Positions 47,020 to 58,700 of a stretch of 64,000 nucleotides of DNA are shown in pieces. The stretch is from Nereocystis luetkeana (taxonomy: Eukaryota > Sar > Phaeophyceae > Laminariales > Laminariaceae): contig JARUPZ010000026.1 in assembly GCA_031213475.1 (NCBI GenBank), positions 372,001-436,000 of the forward strand, given 5' to 3'. The translations under genes and the position numbers were made by a program. The notes beneath the pieces were generated by a model. It was not told the origin of the DNA. It worked only from the letters and a program-made list of their open reading frames with translations, and did not search any database. Position 1 is the stretch's first letter; every line of letters starts with the position of its first letter.

Positions 47020-47740
47020 TTCTTCTAAACGAGCTGGAGGGGCGTGTGCTTATGAGCACACCCAAGTTGTCCCCAGTCGAAACCAACTCCATGTTCCTGT
47101 ATAATCATGACACGCCTCCTCTTGACTGTCAACTCCATGCCTGTTTGTGATCAAGATTGAGGCGTTCGCTAGTGACCACATCCACGTTCATTCCTGGTCA
47201 AATACACGCCATGCTCCCGTGCGATCATGGCACGCTTGTTTTAGAAATGATCTCCAGAGTTGCTTGTGATCAACCTGAAGGCGTTTGCTAGTACCCACAC
47301 CCATTTTTCGTGGTATTCTAGTGATCTCCATCTTCCTGCGTGATCATGACACGCCTGCTCCTTGCCTTAAACTACATGCGTGCTTGTGATCAAGCTGGAT
47401 GCGTTTAGTAGTGGCCACACCCATGTTCACCCATGGTCAAATAAACGACATGTTCCCGTGGGAATACTCCACGCCTGATACATGCAATCAGGTCCAAAAT
47501 TGTTTGTGATCGAGCTGGGGGCGTTTTTCTTGTACCCCCACCCATGTCTCCCCGTGGTCTACTCAACACCATGTTGCTGTGTGATCGTGGGGCGTGTTTT
47601 TTTTGCAATCAACTCCGTGCTTGCTTGTGAATCGAGCTCGAGGCGCTTAGCAGTCACCCCACGTATGGTTTTACGTTGCCCTATTAACTCCGTGATCCGG
47701 TGTGATCATGGCACGCCTGTGCTTTACTCTTGATGGGTTG
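47020..47740. repeat. 120-bp satellite array
   Basis: About six units; TGTGATC recurs at 47,146, 47,265, 47,385 and 47,505, and as TGTGAATC at 47,626. Each unit also contains a GATCATG-containing palindromic block followed by (A/G)CACGCC. Confidence 0.75.
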
Positions 47741-50700
47741 CGTGCATGTTTGTTTCTTGGTCAGTCGACTGCATACCTCATGAACGTAAATAACTTGACG
47801 TGTGGGTAGGTATGCTTGAATCGTCCTGGCATGTACGCATGTATAATATGTATGCATATATATATATATATACCCCTAGAAAGGTACTCGCGAACGTATG
47901 CCACCACCGCGCCCCGCATGCTTGCGCTTTATTGTCCCGCCGTGCGCCCGCCATACACCAATATTGTGTCGACCGACTGGGCGGATACAGGGATGCATGG
48001 ATATGGTGACATGCGCTCGACTACGCTCACAGAAGCTCCGGGTGTGGGTATGGTGGTCTTTCAGAACTTACGCAAGTTCCGGGTACGGGTATCGCCGTGT
48101 TACAGAACTCACTAAAGCTCCAGAGACGGTATGGAAGTGTTGAAGAACTCACACAAGTTCCGGGTAGGAAAACGAATGTTGTACCTGTACTCGTACCCAC
48201 ACCAGGTGTTGAGTCACGGGCGTACAGAGCATACTAACGTTCGGGGTACGGGTGTGAATGTCTTACAGGACTTACAGCAGTCCTGGTACGAGAGGTACCT
48301 GTGAAAATGCCCCGAGTTATGGTTGGGTTCTGCACGTACCCTGCAGAGCACTATGAATAGCTTGCATTACTCAGCTTGATCCGTCTTGCGTACATGACGA
48401 CCTTGAGAGGATATCAATCTCTACTACACTCACAACATGATACGTAGGCACGCATTACATCGTGTTTAGGTACTGCCCCTACGTTCGTCGCAGTATATAG
48501 CCAAACCTACACACGCTGTTTCAGCGGAGTATTCGGCGTACACACGCACGCACGTGGTTTTATCTTACAACAAAGCCCGATACCTGCCCCGGTTTTTTTT
48601 ACCAGCCTTACGCTGCTAGATTAAAGTAGACTATCGGTATAACCTGTTTATGTACACTACTCACGATGATACCAGTCGAAGGTGCCTGGAGCTTCAGAAC
48701 GGGTATGGGGAACAGGGGGCGGTAGCCAACTTTCTGCCTGCCGCCATCCATTCGTTACTCTCGATCAAACCCTTCGTCATAAGTCCCAACACGATTCTTC
48801 AAGAGAATGTAATTTTGGTGGGAAGACTGGTTGAAGAACACAACAAGTAAGCAAGCATTCACTCATTTTCTCCCCCAACTTGCCGCCTTCAATTATTAAT
48901 AACAAGGGGCGCCTTTTAATGTTCGGATCGCTTGCGCAGGCGTGCGTTGCAGTGCAACGTACGTAATGAAACGAATTCCATGGGACCCCAGCACTCGGAT
49001 ATATGTTTCGATAGACATGTATGTGGGTATATACCTATCGGGAGTCCGTCCGCCGATACGACCAACAGGCCCTGCCGTTTCGAAGACGGGGGAATGGGAG
49101 ATATTTGTTGGGAATATCCTAGAGCTTTGAAAATTATTGCGTTATTATCCGTGTAGGAATAATCTGTTGTAAATATTCGTAGCTCAACATCCCTCCAGGT
49201 ACTCTTTGTAACTTCACAGGCAGGCAGGTATATCTGCGATCTCTGATCACACTGTAGAGCACAGCCGTTGCCTATAGTGGCGCAAATGCTTAATGTAGTT
49301 CGATTGGCCGATCTGTGTGGTTCGTGTAGCTGAAATTTATCTACTGTTGGAACATCATGGGGATAGTTTTATCTCTCCGGATGGGATGTATTTTTTTAAG
49401 TGTAAATTACCTCCAAGGGTCCGGTGCGGCGATGCGAGACGCCCCACCTGGCATTTCGGTTTGTACAGCATAAACCGATATATGTTTCTCCTGCTTCTCC
49501 GCCTAAAGGTAAGGTCGACCGTCCCATTACCCGGTGCACGATCTGGTCCCTTACGCTAGCGTGGACATACAAGTCACAATGGCTCGGGCGCAGGGTCCAA
49601 CTTAGATCTATCTTCCTTTTTAACGTGGTCCATCGAACAAAGTCGAGCAATGGAGAACCCCGCCATCACAGCACAACGAAAAACCCTATCCGTTGCGAGA
49701 GCGAGCAGCTTGCAAGGAGCATGCAACCGCAACCGCACGTAACACCCTATCCGTGGAGCGAGTAATTTTATTTTGTTTGTCGAACAAAAAATCGATACTA
49801 GCAGATTTTCGTGATTTTGGAACGATTTTGTTTTTTTTGGTGATTTTATATCTGATCAAAAGTTATAGCGGTCGGCATGCAGCCCTTTTTGACAAATTAA
49901 CAATCGGGTCAATATTCGGGGAGATATGTCGTCGAGTCTCAAAGCAGTCAGAGCCGACATACGAAAATGCCCAAAAACATTTTTTTTCTTTTTTCGTTGG
50001 TTCAAAATCCATGATTACCAAGAATGAAAAATCTCTCAAAATGTCCAACGACGACGTCGATCACGTATCACTAAAACGAAACGTACGTGTTGAATTGTCG
50101 ACCATCGCCTCCAAAATCGCGATATTTATATTTCCTCATTTGTCTAGGGCGAATTTATTCTTCGTTCCACGAATATCATGTTACCAGAGGGGCCGAAGAG
50201 TGAGGAGAGCCCTCAACTCGAGGACAGGATACCTAAACACATCGAGAACTCACCCCTACCTGACCCCGTGCAGGTTTTTTTGGCGAAATAAATCGTCGGG
50301 CTTATACAACGAGGAAGGCGAGTGGGGCATGCGCCTTAGGTGACTGCAACAGAGAGGATGGGAGAAAGTATGTATGCTGTACTACTTCAGCGAGCAAGGC
50401 TCAGGAGAGGATTGAGTTGCCATACCGTTCGAACTGCTGGTACCTCCTTCCAACCTGACCGAATACCAGGCATGTGAGTACAGATGGAAACAGAAGGGGT
50501 GTCTGGAGTATTTACGGGAGCTAGAATCCGCCAGATATGTATTCTTCTTTCTGCAGGGGCCTGGTATGCTCGACACCAGGGGGCACGGATCTTGCGCGTC
50601 AACCGCCAGGAGCTGGCGGAGTGTTGGAGATAGGGTCGGAGGAGAGCCCACGGAGGATGGAACTTTACAGCAGCCGCAGAGCAATATTGGTCTGGTAAGG

Positions 50701-52199
50701 GCCGAACAACAGTTTTTTGCGAGTGACCCAGCTAAGTATTTAATCTAGAGTAGCTTGTGTTTTTCTTCACATTGGTCGTCGGACCTTTCTTAGCGGGGGC
50801 CTACACCTCGGCAGGATTGAAGATTCGGCAGGGACACTGGTTGAGCAGGATGTCGACGGGCGAAAAGAGCGGTTTGATGTGAAGAACACACACACACATC
50901 TCCTCGCTTGTTGCGTGGAAGAATCGTACCCAAGTTTCAGATGTGCCCGCGGCCCCGTCTCTGTCGCGTCAACTTCTCAGACGGCCATGGCGTCCTTTTT
51001 CCCGCCGGGGCGCTGTTGCACTCCGATCAAAGCGAAGATGGGGGTTCGCTGAATCGCTCTGTAGCTTGTCACCGGACGATATCTCGATTCCATGAAAATA
51101 CAGTTTCATTTTCAAGAAAAGTGCCGGCTTAACCCGATGCGCAACCCCCATGGCCTACGCAGTTTAATTCGAAACACGTATCTATAGGAAACGATGTTTG
51201 GAACAGGACATTGTCAGATATCCCTCGGTTACTAAGCTCCCCGAGGCGCAAACATTTGGGACACTACTCCTAAGGGTGCTAATATACCATATCCCCATCG
51301 TAACACGACTCCCCGTCGGGCAGAGACCACGTCCGCATCTATTCGAAGCCCCAATAAGGGTGTTGAGCAGAGTGCATGAACTTCTGAGTTTTGCTGTGGA
51401 GCTGCCTATATGTCTTGCCTGGTTTGAACGTCAACGCGGTTTTTACCACAGTCTGCTGGCGTTTCACGTGTTTTAGATAATTTGTCAGAAGATCGAGGGA
51501 CCTCAGGTAAGGAAGTGGAACTTCCTATTGAGTACATGTATTATTCAAACTTCGAAGAATATATATGATTTTCATGCACATGTAGTACGTGTAGACGTAG
51601 CATGGTTTGATATGATACACGAAAACATGTATGTTGGGTTTTCGCTTGCTCTATGGTTGCGTGTCGGGAGTAGAAGGTGCAGCCGAACCTCTCACACGCA
51701 GTAGTAGTTGGAGCTATATTCAACCACCCACGGCAAGAAGCTACCATGTACGTTTGCCAATCGTTAACGGACGCTATCCTCGCGAAATCTACCTGATACC
51801 ATTCGGCCGATAGTAGAGTAGCACGAGTTGACAATTGTGCAGTTTGTGCTGTAAACTGAACATCGCTGAAATAGTAGCTTCGAAAAAAAAACGCTGATCG
51901 TTTTGTCGATTGATGATAGCGCCAAACCACAAAGCCCAGGACAGCACACTCCCCGGCAGTTGCTTCGACTCCAATTTTGTTTCAAGGCTCAGTTGGGCCT
52001 GTTAATGTACTTCGGTTCAAATCTTCTGCGGTCCTTGTGCCGGATCCTCGCTAATCACGGTAGACGTTTGTAAGTGCGACATACGGTGCACATTTCTCAA
52101 GAATTCGAACAAAAATCGCCATTCATTTCACAAGATGCCTTTGCGATTGCCTTTGCGCTACTTTCATGAGTGAGTCATCGGTGATTATATGATGTGATA
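47741..52199. other. No recognisable gene
   Basis: 48,010-48,290 has short tandem units (AGTTCCGGGTACGGGTAT). 49,060-49,260 resembles repeats at 34,230 and 45,585. The longest frame (49,693-50,343, +, 216 codons) is AT-rich with one possible membrane segment (about residues 43-58), no known motif and no paralogue; coding status is doubtful. Confidence 0.4.
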
Positions 52200-54117
52200 C
52201 TTGTTCGAGTGGTGGTTCCGGGTGAACCCTCGCTAGAGTGGAGATCATGATCACCGCGAGCTGCTACCGACGTAAAACGTGACACCAACGTCGGCCCCTT
52301 GCCCGTGTTCGCCCATTGTCGCAGCAGGTCGTGAGAGTAGTAGTAAACGCAAAAAACAGGGAGAAACGCCCCCCAAGCCTCATTTCAGAGCTAGTTCTCT
52401 AGGGGTACCGAAGAATAACGAACCCTACATCATACGCCGCGCAAGTGGTATGTCTCTGACACACAGTGCGGGGGGTGGACACACGGGGTTTTCGTGCGCT
52501 CGCGAGGCATGACCCCGGAGCTGCCCTTATTTGCATGTTCTCGTTTTAATACTCGACAGTGTTGTCTTTGTTACCGATTTTAGTTTTGTTTGGTTCCTCA
52601 AAACGGAGCGATACGGCATACGCTTAAAATACATACTGCGAGCATATCGGACAGTGATAGAGGAGGAAATAGTCGAGCTGCACGGTCAAAGGGGCCTGAC
52701 GTGCCTCTCATGGATATAAGTGCGGCGTCGCGCACCGTTTCACTTAGTGTCAAAACTGCCTGCTGAGTCAAGCCGCGTGTGAGTCAAGTCTCACGTAGCA
52801 TTCATATATTGATGTACGGCAACTTAACTTTCCACGGCCTTGTTACAACCCTCATGAAAAAAAGATCAACGCCCACCACAAACACTGGCGCTGAACTGGA
52901 CGGAGTCCTAACTACTTGTATAATGTATTCAACTCAGCACACTAAACAGCGCTTCAACATGACGAACCACACAACCCGCAAAGATAGGGCACGACACAGA
53001 CTCACTAGCATTACGGAAGCAATTGCTTGCGCCTACCGCGGCAACGAATAGGCTAACGCAGTAAGCCGGGAAGCAGACGCACGAAGCGGGGCTACCAGAA
53101 ATAAAAAATGTTAGAGCTGTTCCAACCAAGTCGCTACGTCTACACAACAAACGAAACGCGTTTTACAGTAGTGATCGGTCCATCCACTACGCTATCGATT
53201 TTCTCTGTTGCCAAGCCCTCTCGTACACCGCAACTTCGCGACAAGGTACGTAGTGCGACCGTGAACGCACTGCATGTATGCGGGATGTCAGAATACCGAG
53301 AAACACAGGCTCCAACTACCATGTAAACCAAAAACAAGAAAAAAGCTAGTTTCCTCGTCAAACTGTTCAGGCCAGCCCGACACACAAAAGTAACGAAGGA
53401 AATTAAGTGTACTTTCAACAACGGACAATTAACGTTCACTAGTGATACAGGAGGCTTGTCGCCAAGCACAGTGTGGGGAATAAAACGAATCAACTCCCGC
53501 CTGTGACCATGGACGGATTGCATATCATACCCAGAGGGTTGTTAAACAGATGTCTACTTTGCTGCGCACTTCGTTCCAGCGTCTTCCACAGGCCGGCGAG
53601 CGTTGGCGTCTATAAACGGCTGACAGTTATTGCCAATAAAAAACATATACACGCGGGAAAACCGACCAACTATATGATGGGCCGCACAATCCCTCGCGCA
53701 TCACGTAAGGATGCCACGTATACTCCATACCACCGGGTGCGAGGTTTTGAATAGAGTTAACGACAGCCTACGTAAAGTACCTTGAGGAGTCACGAAGGGG
53801 CTAGACGCACTCAACTCGTTTCGACCCTTGAAGATGGCGCTTATGAAATCAAATCCTCAATTTCGCCATGAGCTTGGCCCAGACTCATAACAAAACAACA
53901 ATTCCCGGCAGGAAAACAAACAGCCTCACTCCGCCAAACAAGCCGACGAGCAAGGCCTGACGCATTCTTGGTTTTTTGTTTCCCTCCACCCAGCCACCGG
54001 ATTTTATACACGATTATTTTTGTGGGGAAAACGGCGCGGGGCACAGAATCTCCACGAGCCAACACAACTACAGCTCCCTACGTCGGGTCGACCGGGGGGT
54101 GGGGCAAGCTGTGCACC
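52200..54117 (-). repeat. Third copy of the shared 3' flank, behind gene 2
   Basis: Read on the - strand, the landmarks GCATACATGCAGTGCG (about 53,270) and GAGGCTTGGGGGGC (about 52,378) occur in the same order and at similar distances from the stop (about 0.85 and 1.74 kb) as behind gene 1 and the pseudogene. Short open frames here are not conserved between the copies. Confidence 0.6.
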
Positions 54118-55731
54118 TCAATCTACGCGACGGGTATCTATGTAGCCGCTTTCGCACGTCCCTCCGTGCGTGAAGAAGTCGAGGTTGCTTTGCAACACGA
54201 GCGCCACATCCAGGATTTCGTCGTCTGACTTCCTGGCCAACGGGTCGATGGAGCAGGTGAACCGCGGCTTGACAAGCGGGATCTCCCAGATGGACGCTGT
54301 CCTGAACAAGTGCTGAGACACCCAGGTTTGAGGGTCGACAAACCACACCCCTGGGATATTTCTTGAGTAGGCGAGCGCAGCCATCAGCTGTAGAGCGGAA
54401 CCACGCAACACACAGGGATGGAAACATGTGGTGAGGACCAAGTACGCAGCAAGACGATTTTTTCGAAAGAGTGACTAGCAGATCGTGATACATAGAAGTT
54501 CGGAAATGGTCATCGGTTGAATGCAAACCTGACGTCCCCCGATTGATCTGCTTTGTGTTGTTGGCAGGACTGTTATTTCCTTTGGGTAACATTATCAAAA
54601 TAGCGTCGGTAGCGTGGCGATGGCAAACTACGCGACAATACGGTGGCTAGATCGATTTTGTTACTTTTGATCATTTGACGTGAGTCAACCGCGTGAAATG
54701 TGGCGACAGGTCATCTAGCCACCGCGACACGGGGTTTAACGGTTTTCTATTATGAACGCTCACCTGCGGGACAGCGGACATTTTGCGTTTCTTCATGAAG
54801 CCTCGCAAGACATCAAGGGCACTCCCATGGCCTTCACGCGTCTCGTTGTCTTGTTCGGACACCAACACCTCGCGGAGATCACCGTTGGCACCAACCGGCA
54901 GGAAAAGGTCGGCGTTAAACGTGAAAGACGGCGACTGGAACCCGAGCACCGCCGTGGTCAGCTCTATAAGGTCACGGTCGGCAAAGCTCCCTTTTTGACT
55001 TCCGTGGACCACGAGAAGGTCTCCGTGGGTAGAGTGTGTGTCCTTGGACGTGAACTGCCTAGATACCACGGAATCGGACTTCATATAGAAGATGAGGCGT
55101 GTATCGACGCCGCAGTATTCGTCGGCGAGCAAACTTGCAGTGAAGAGGTCTTCCGTGGGATGCACCGTGACTCCGGGAAGAACGCCGACAGACCTGGGCA
55201 AGGCAGGACAACGATACATGAACTTAGAGAGCGTGACCACAATATAGGAGACTTTGGCACAGCAGAAGCGGGATGGACCTTCGGAAAACACTTTTAAGGT
55301 CAACGGATGAACACCAACTCGATAACATCCAAGAACCATACACGATGACTTACGAACGTCATCAAGCTTTCTTCCTCGATGGAATGCAAAACGCTCGAGT
55401 TTCTGGTCGCACCTAGGCTCACCTTTGGTATGCGTGGAACCCAGCGTTGTCGGTACCAACCGCCACCCTCATTCCCGGGAGGAACTGAAGCACGCTCATT
55501 ACCGCCACCTCAACCTGGTCCACCTCCTCCACATCTCCAGCAATGAACGCGCAGATATTACCTCGAACTAGATCATCCATGTAGGGAAGGATAGTTGCGG
55601 CGTCAAACATGGATTGGACGTCATCCACCGCGTCGGCGAAGGCAGACAGCTTATGCTGGGGGCTGTCATCAATCGCCGTTGAGAGACGGCGTACACTGTA
55701 CGCGTCCTGGACGGGCTCCAACGTATCACAC
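54118..55731 (-). CDS. Gene 2 last three exons: C-terminal GT-like domain
   Basis: Exons 55731-55423 (309 bp), 55193-54764 (430) and 54387-54118 (270, TGA) mirror gene 1 exons 10-12. Conserved blocks include ICAFIAGD, SVLQFLPGMRVAV, SVGVLPGVTVHPTED, LIFYMKSDSVVSR, HSTHGDLLVVHG, FLPVGANGDLREVL and GVWFVDPQTWVSQHLFRTAS. The first of these exons is 21 bp longer than in gene 1, in the acidic linker. Confidence 0.88.
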
Positions 55732-58700
55732 CTTGAACAAAGCGAAGCACAGAAGAAGGTTTAGCTGGGCGTCGCTAGGCAAGAGGATGCTACCTGACAC
55801 TCGCAGTCAGGAGATATGAGAGAGTTATGGCATGAAGTATGTGACGTGCGAATTCCACCAGCGAATGTTGTGTGACAAATATCCGAATGCATGAGTCACA
55901 ATTTAATGAACAGACGGAACCAGCGCTTGCGTACTACACGAGAACAAAAAATGCAAAATCACACATACAGGCAACTCTTACTCGACTTACATTATCGCGC
56001 GATCGTCGAGGTCATCGTTGGCCAGCGCTCTGGCCTCGTCGTTGTAACACACACGGCAGTTTGGTCCGTGCCGCCCGTCCCTGGCATTACAACCGTTTGT
56101 ACCGTACGGGATCCCGTCGGCGCACGATGGGTCGCACACTCGCCCCCTGAAGCCGTTGCTGTTGGTGTGGGGGCAGTCCACCTCGTCACAGCTGTCGACC
56201 GGGTCGACGGGCCCATCCGGGACGGGCATCAACGTGTCGCACCTTTTCGGACGTAAAGCAATAGTTAACGCGTTAGACTAGGTAGCAGATTGAAACAAAG
56301 GCTCATTGCGAGAGATAAAGTGCAAGCGTAACACCACGGAGCATTCAGCGTCCGATCGCCCACAAACGAATACATAAACCTACCACCCTCAAACACAAAT
56401 AACCCAACGACATAACTGACAGGCCAGACTTGGCGTACTGAAGCAGTAGCGCAGGGATTACGTGCACAGCGAGCACCGAGCGCCACAGAAGCGCACTACT
56501 TGACTTACATGATCGCGCGATCATCGGGGTCATCATTGCTCCGCGCCCTGTCCTCGTCTATGTAGCAAAGTCGGCAGTTTGGCCCGTGCCGCCCGTCCCT
56601 GGCATTGCAACCGTTGGTACCGTACGGGATCCCGTCGGCGCACGAAGGATCGCACGCTCGCCCCCTGAAACCGTTGCTGTTGGTGTGGGGGCAGTCCACC
56701 TCGTCACAGCTGTCGGCCGGGTCGACGGGCCCATCCGGGACGGGCATCAACGTGTCACACCTGTACAGCAGAGAAGGATAGGTGAATAGTTAGCTAGGAA
56801 ACCAATGGCAAGCACGGAGCTAGATGTTATCACGGGGTGTGATCACACCCCTCAAAGGTGCAGTTCTGATCGCTGGCTTGGAAAATATATATTTTGGGTT
56901 TTACTCCCTAGTGACATAATGGCATACCTGATGTACCAGGACTTGCGTACTACATACCAGTACAGCAGTGGCACAGGAGCCTATGTGATAGGCATAAACT
57001 GTATACTACAGTGCCTTGCTCGACTTACATGATCGCGCGATCGTCGGGGTCATCATTGCTCCGCGCCCTGTCCTCGTCGATGTAGCAAAGTCGGCAGTTT
57101 GGCCCGTGCCGCCCGTCCCTGGCGTTGCAACCGTTTGTACCGTACGGGATCCCGTCGGCGCACGAAGGATCGCACGCTCGCCCCCTGAAACCGTTGCTGT
57201 TGGTGTGGGGGCAGTCCACCTCGTCACAGCTGTCGGCCGGGTCGACGGGCCCATCCGGGACGGGCATCAACGTGTCACACCTGTACAGCAGAGAAGGATA
57301 GGTGAATAGTTAGCTAGGAAACCAATGGGAAGCACGGAGCTAGATGTTATCACGGGGTGTGATCACACCCCTCAAAAGTGCAGTTCTGATCGCTGGCTTG
57401 GAAAATATATATTTTGGGTTTTACTCCCTAGTGACATAATGGCATACCTGATGTACCAGGGCTTGCGTACTACATACCAGTACAGCAGTGGCACAGGAGC
57501 CTATGTGATAGGCATAAACTGTATACTACAGTGCCTTGCTCGACTTACATGATCGCGCGATCGTCGGGGTCATCATTGCTCCGCGCCCTGTCCTCGTCGT
57601 TGAAGCAAAGACGGCAGTTTCCTCCAAATCGCCCTTCCCTTGCACCACAACCGTTCGTGCCGAAGGGGATCCCATCGGCGCACGAAGGGTCGCACACTCG
57701 TCCCCTGAATCCACCACTGTTGGTGTAAGGGCACTCCACCTCGTCACAGGCGGGCTCATCTGGGACTGGCATCAGCGTGCCACACCTGTACAGAAGTGAA
57801 GCAATATTTGAAGCTATGAGATGGGTAGCACTTGGGAAGCAGGGTGCTCTGGGATAGTAACAGCATGTCTTCATAGCAGAACGCAGCTTTCGACGTGCCA
57901 TCTCGCTGGCTTGTAATAAGTTTGCCCTACGTCTTCATACCCATGTTACACAACGAGCGAAGTGACGAGTCAGAACTCGCATACTGTAGCACTTGCACCG
58001 GAATAGACATCCAAAGCACTGGGTACGCCACAGTGCATCATTTGACATACATGATCGCGCGACTAGCGGGGTCGTCGTTGCTCCGCGCTCTGTCCTCGTC
58101 GTTGAAGCAAAGTCGGCAGTTTCCTCCGAACCGCCCTTCCCTCGTACCACAACCGTTCGTGCCGAAAGGAACCCCGTCGGCGCACGAAGGGTCGCACACT
58201 CGCCCCCTGAATCCCACGCTGTTAGTGTAGGGGCACTCCATCTCGTCACAGTCGTCGGCCGGGTCGACGGGCTGATCCGGGGGGGGCATCAATGTGTCAC
58301 ACCTGTGCAGACGTGAAGCATGTGTATGTCGTTCAGCTAAGTAGCACATGGGAAGCACGGAGCTACGGGATAAGCGCAGCATGTCATCATATCACCACGC
58401 AGCTTCGAACTTTCGATCGCTGGCATGGACTATGTTTTCTCGATGCCCTTCATTCCTAACGGGATAAATGACGGAACCGACGGTATAAACTTGCCTACCT
58501 GAACTGCACGGAGGTTTCGCTCGTTAGAAAAACACTGGATATTCTACAGTGCGTGAGCTGACATACATGATTGCGCGGTCATCGGGGTCGTCGTTGCTCA
58601 GCGCTCTGTCCACGTCGTTGTAGCAAACACGGCAGTCTCCTCCGTGCCTCCCGTCTCTGGCATTACAACCGTTCGTGCCGAACGGGATTCCGTCACCGCA

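Noticed and set aside
49693-50343. 216-codon AT-rich open frame with a possible membrane segment
   Set aside because: No recognised motif, composition equal to the flanking non-coding DNA, no paralogue in the window. Kept only as a remark in the gap entry.
56016-57309. Open frames on the + strand antisense to gene 2 modules
   Set aside because: They exist because the module exons are GC-rich and constrained; splice sites, phases and cysteine pattern all support the - strand.
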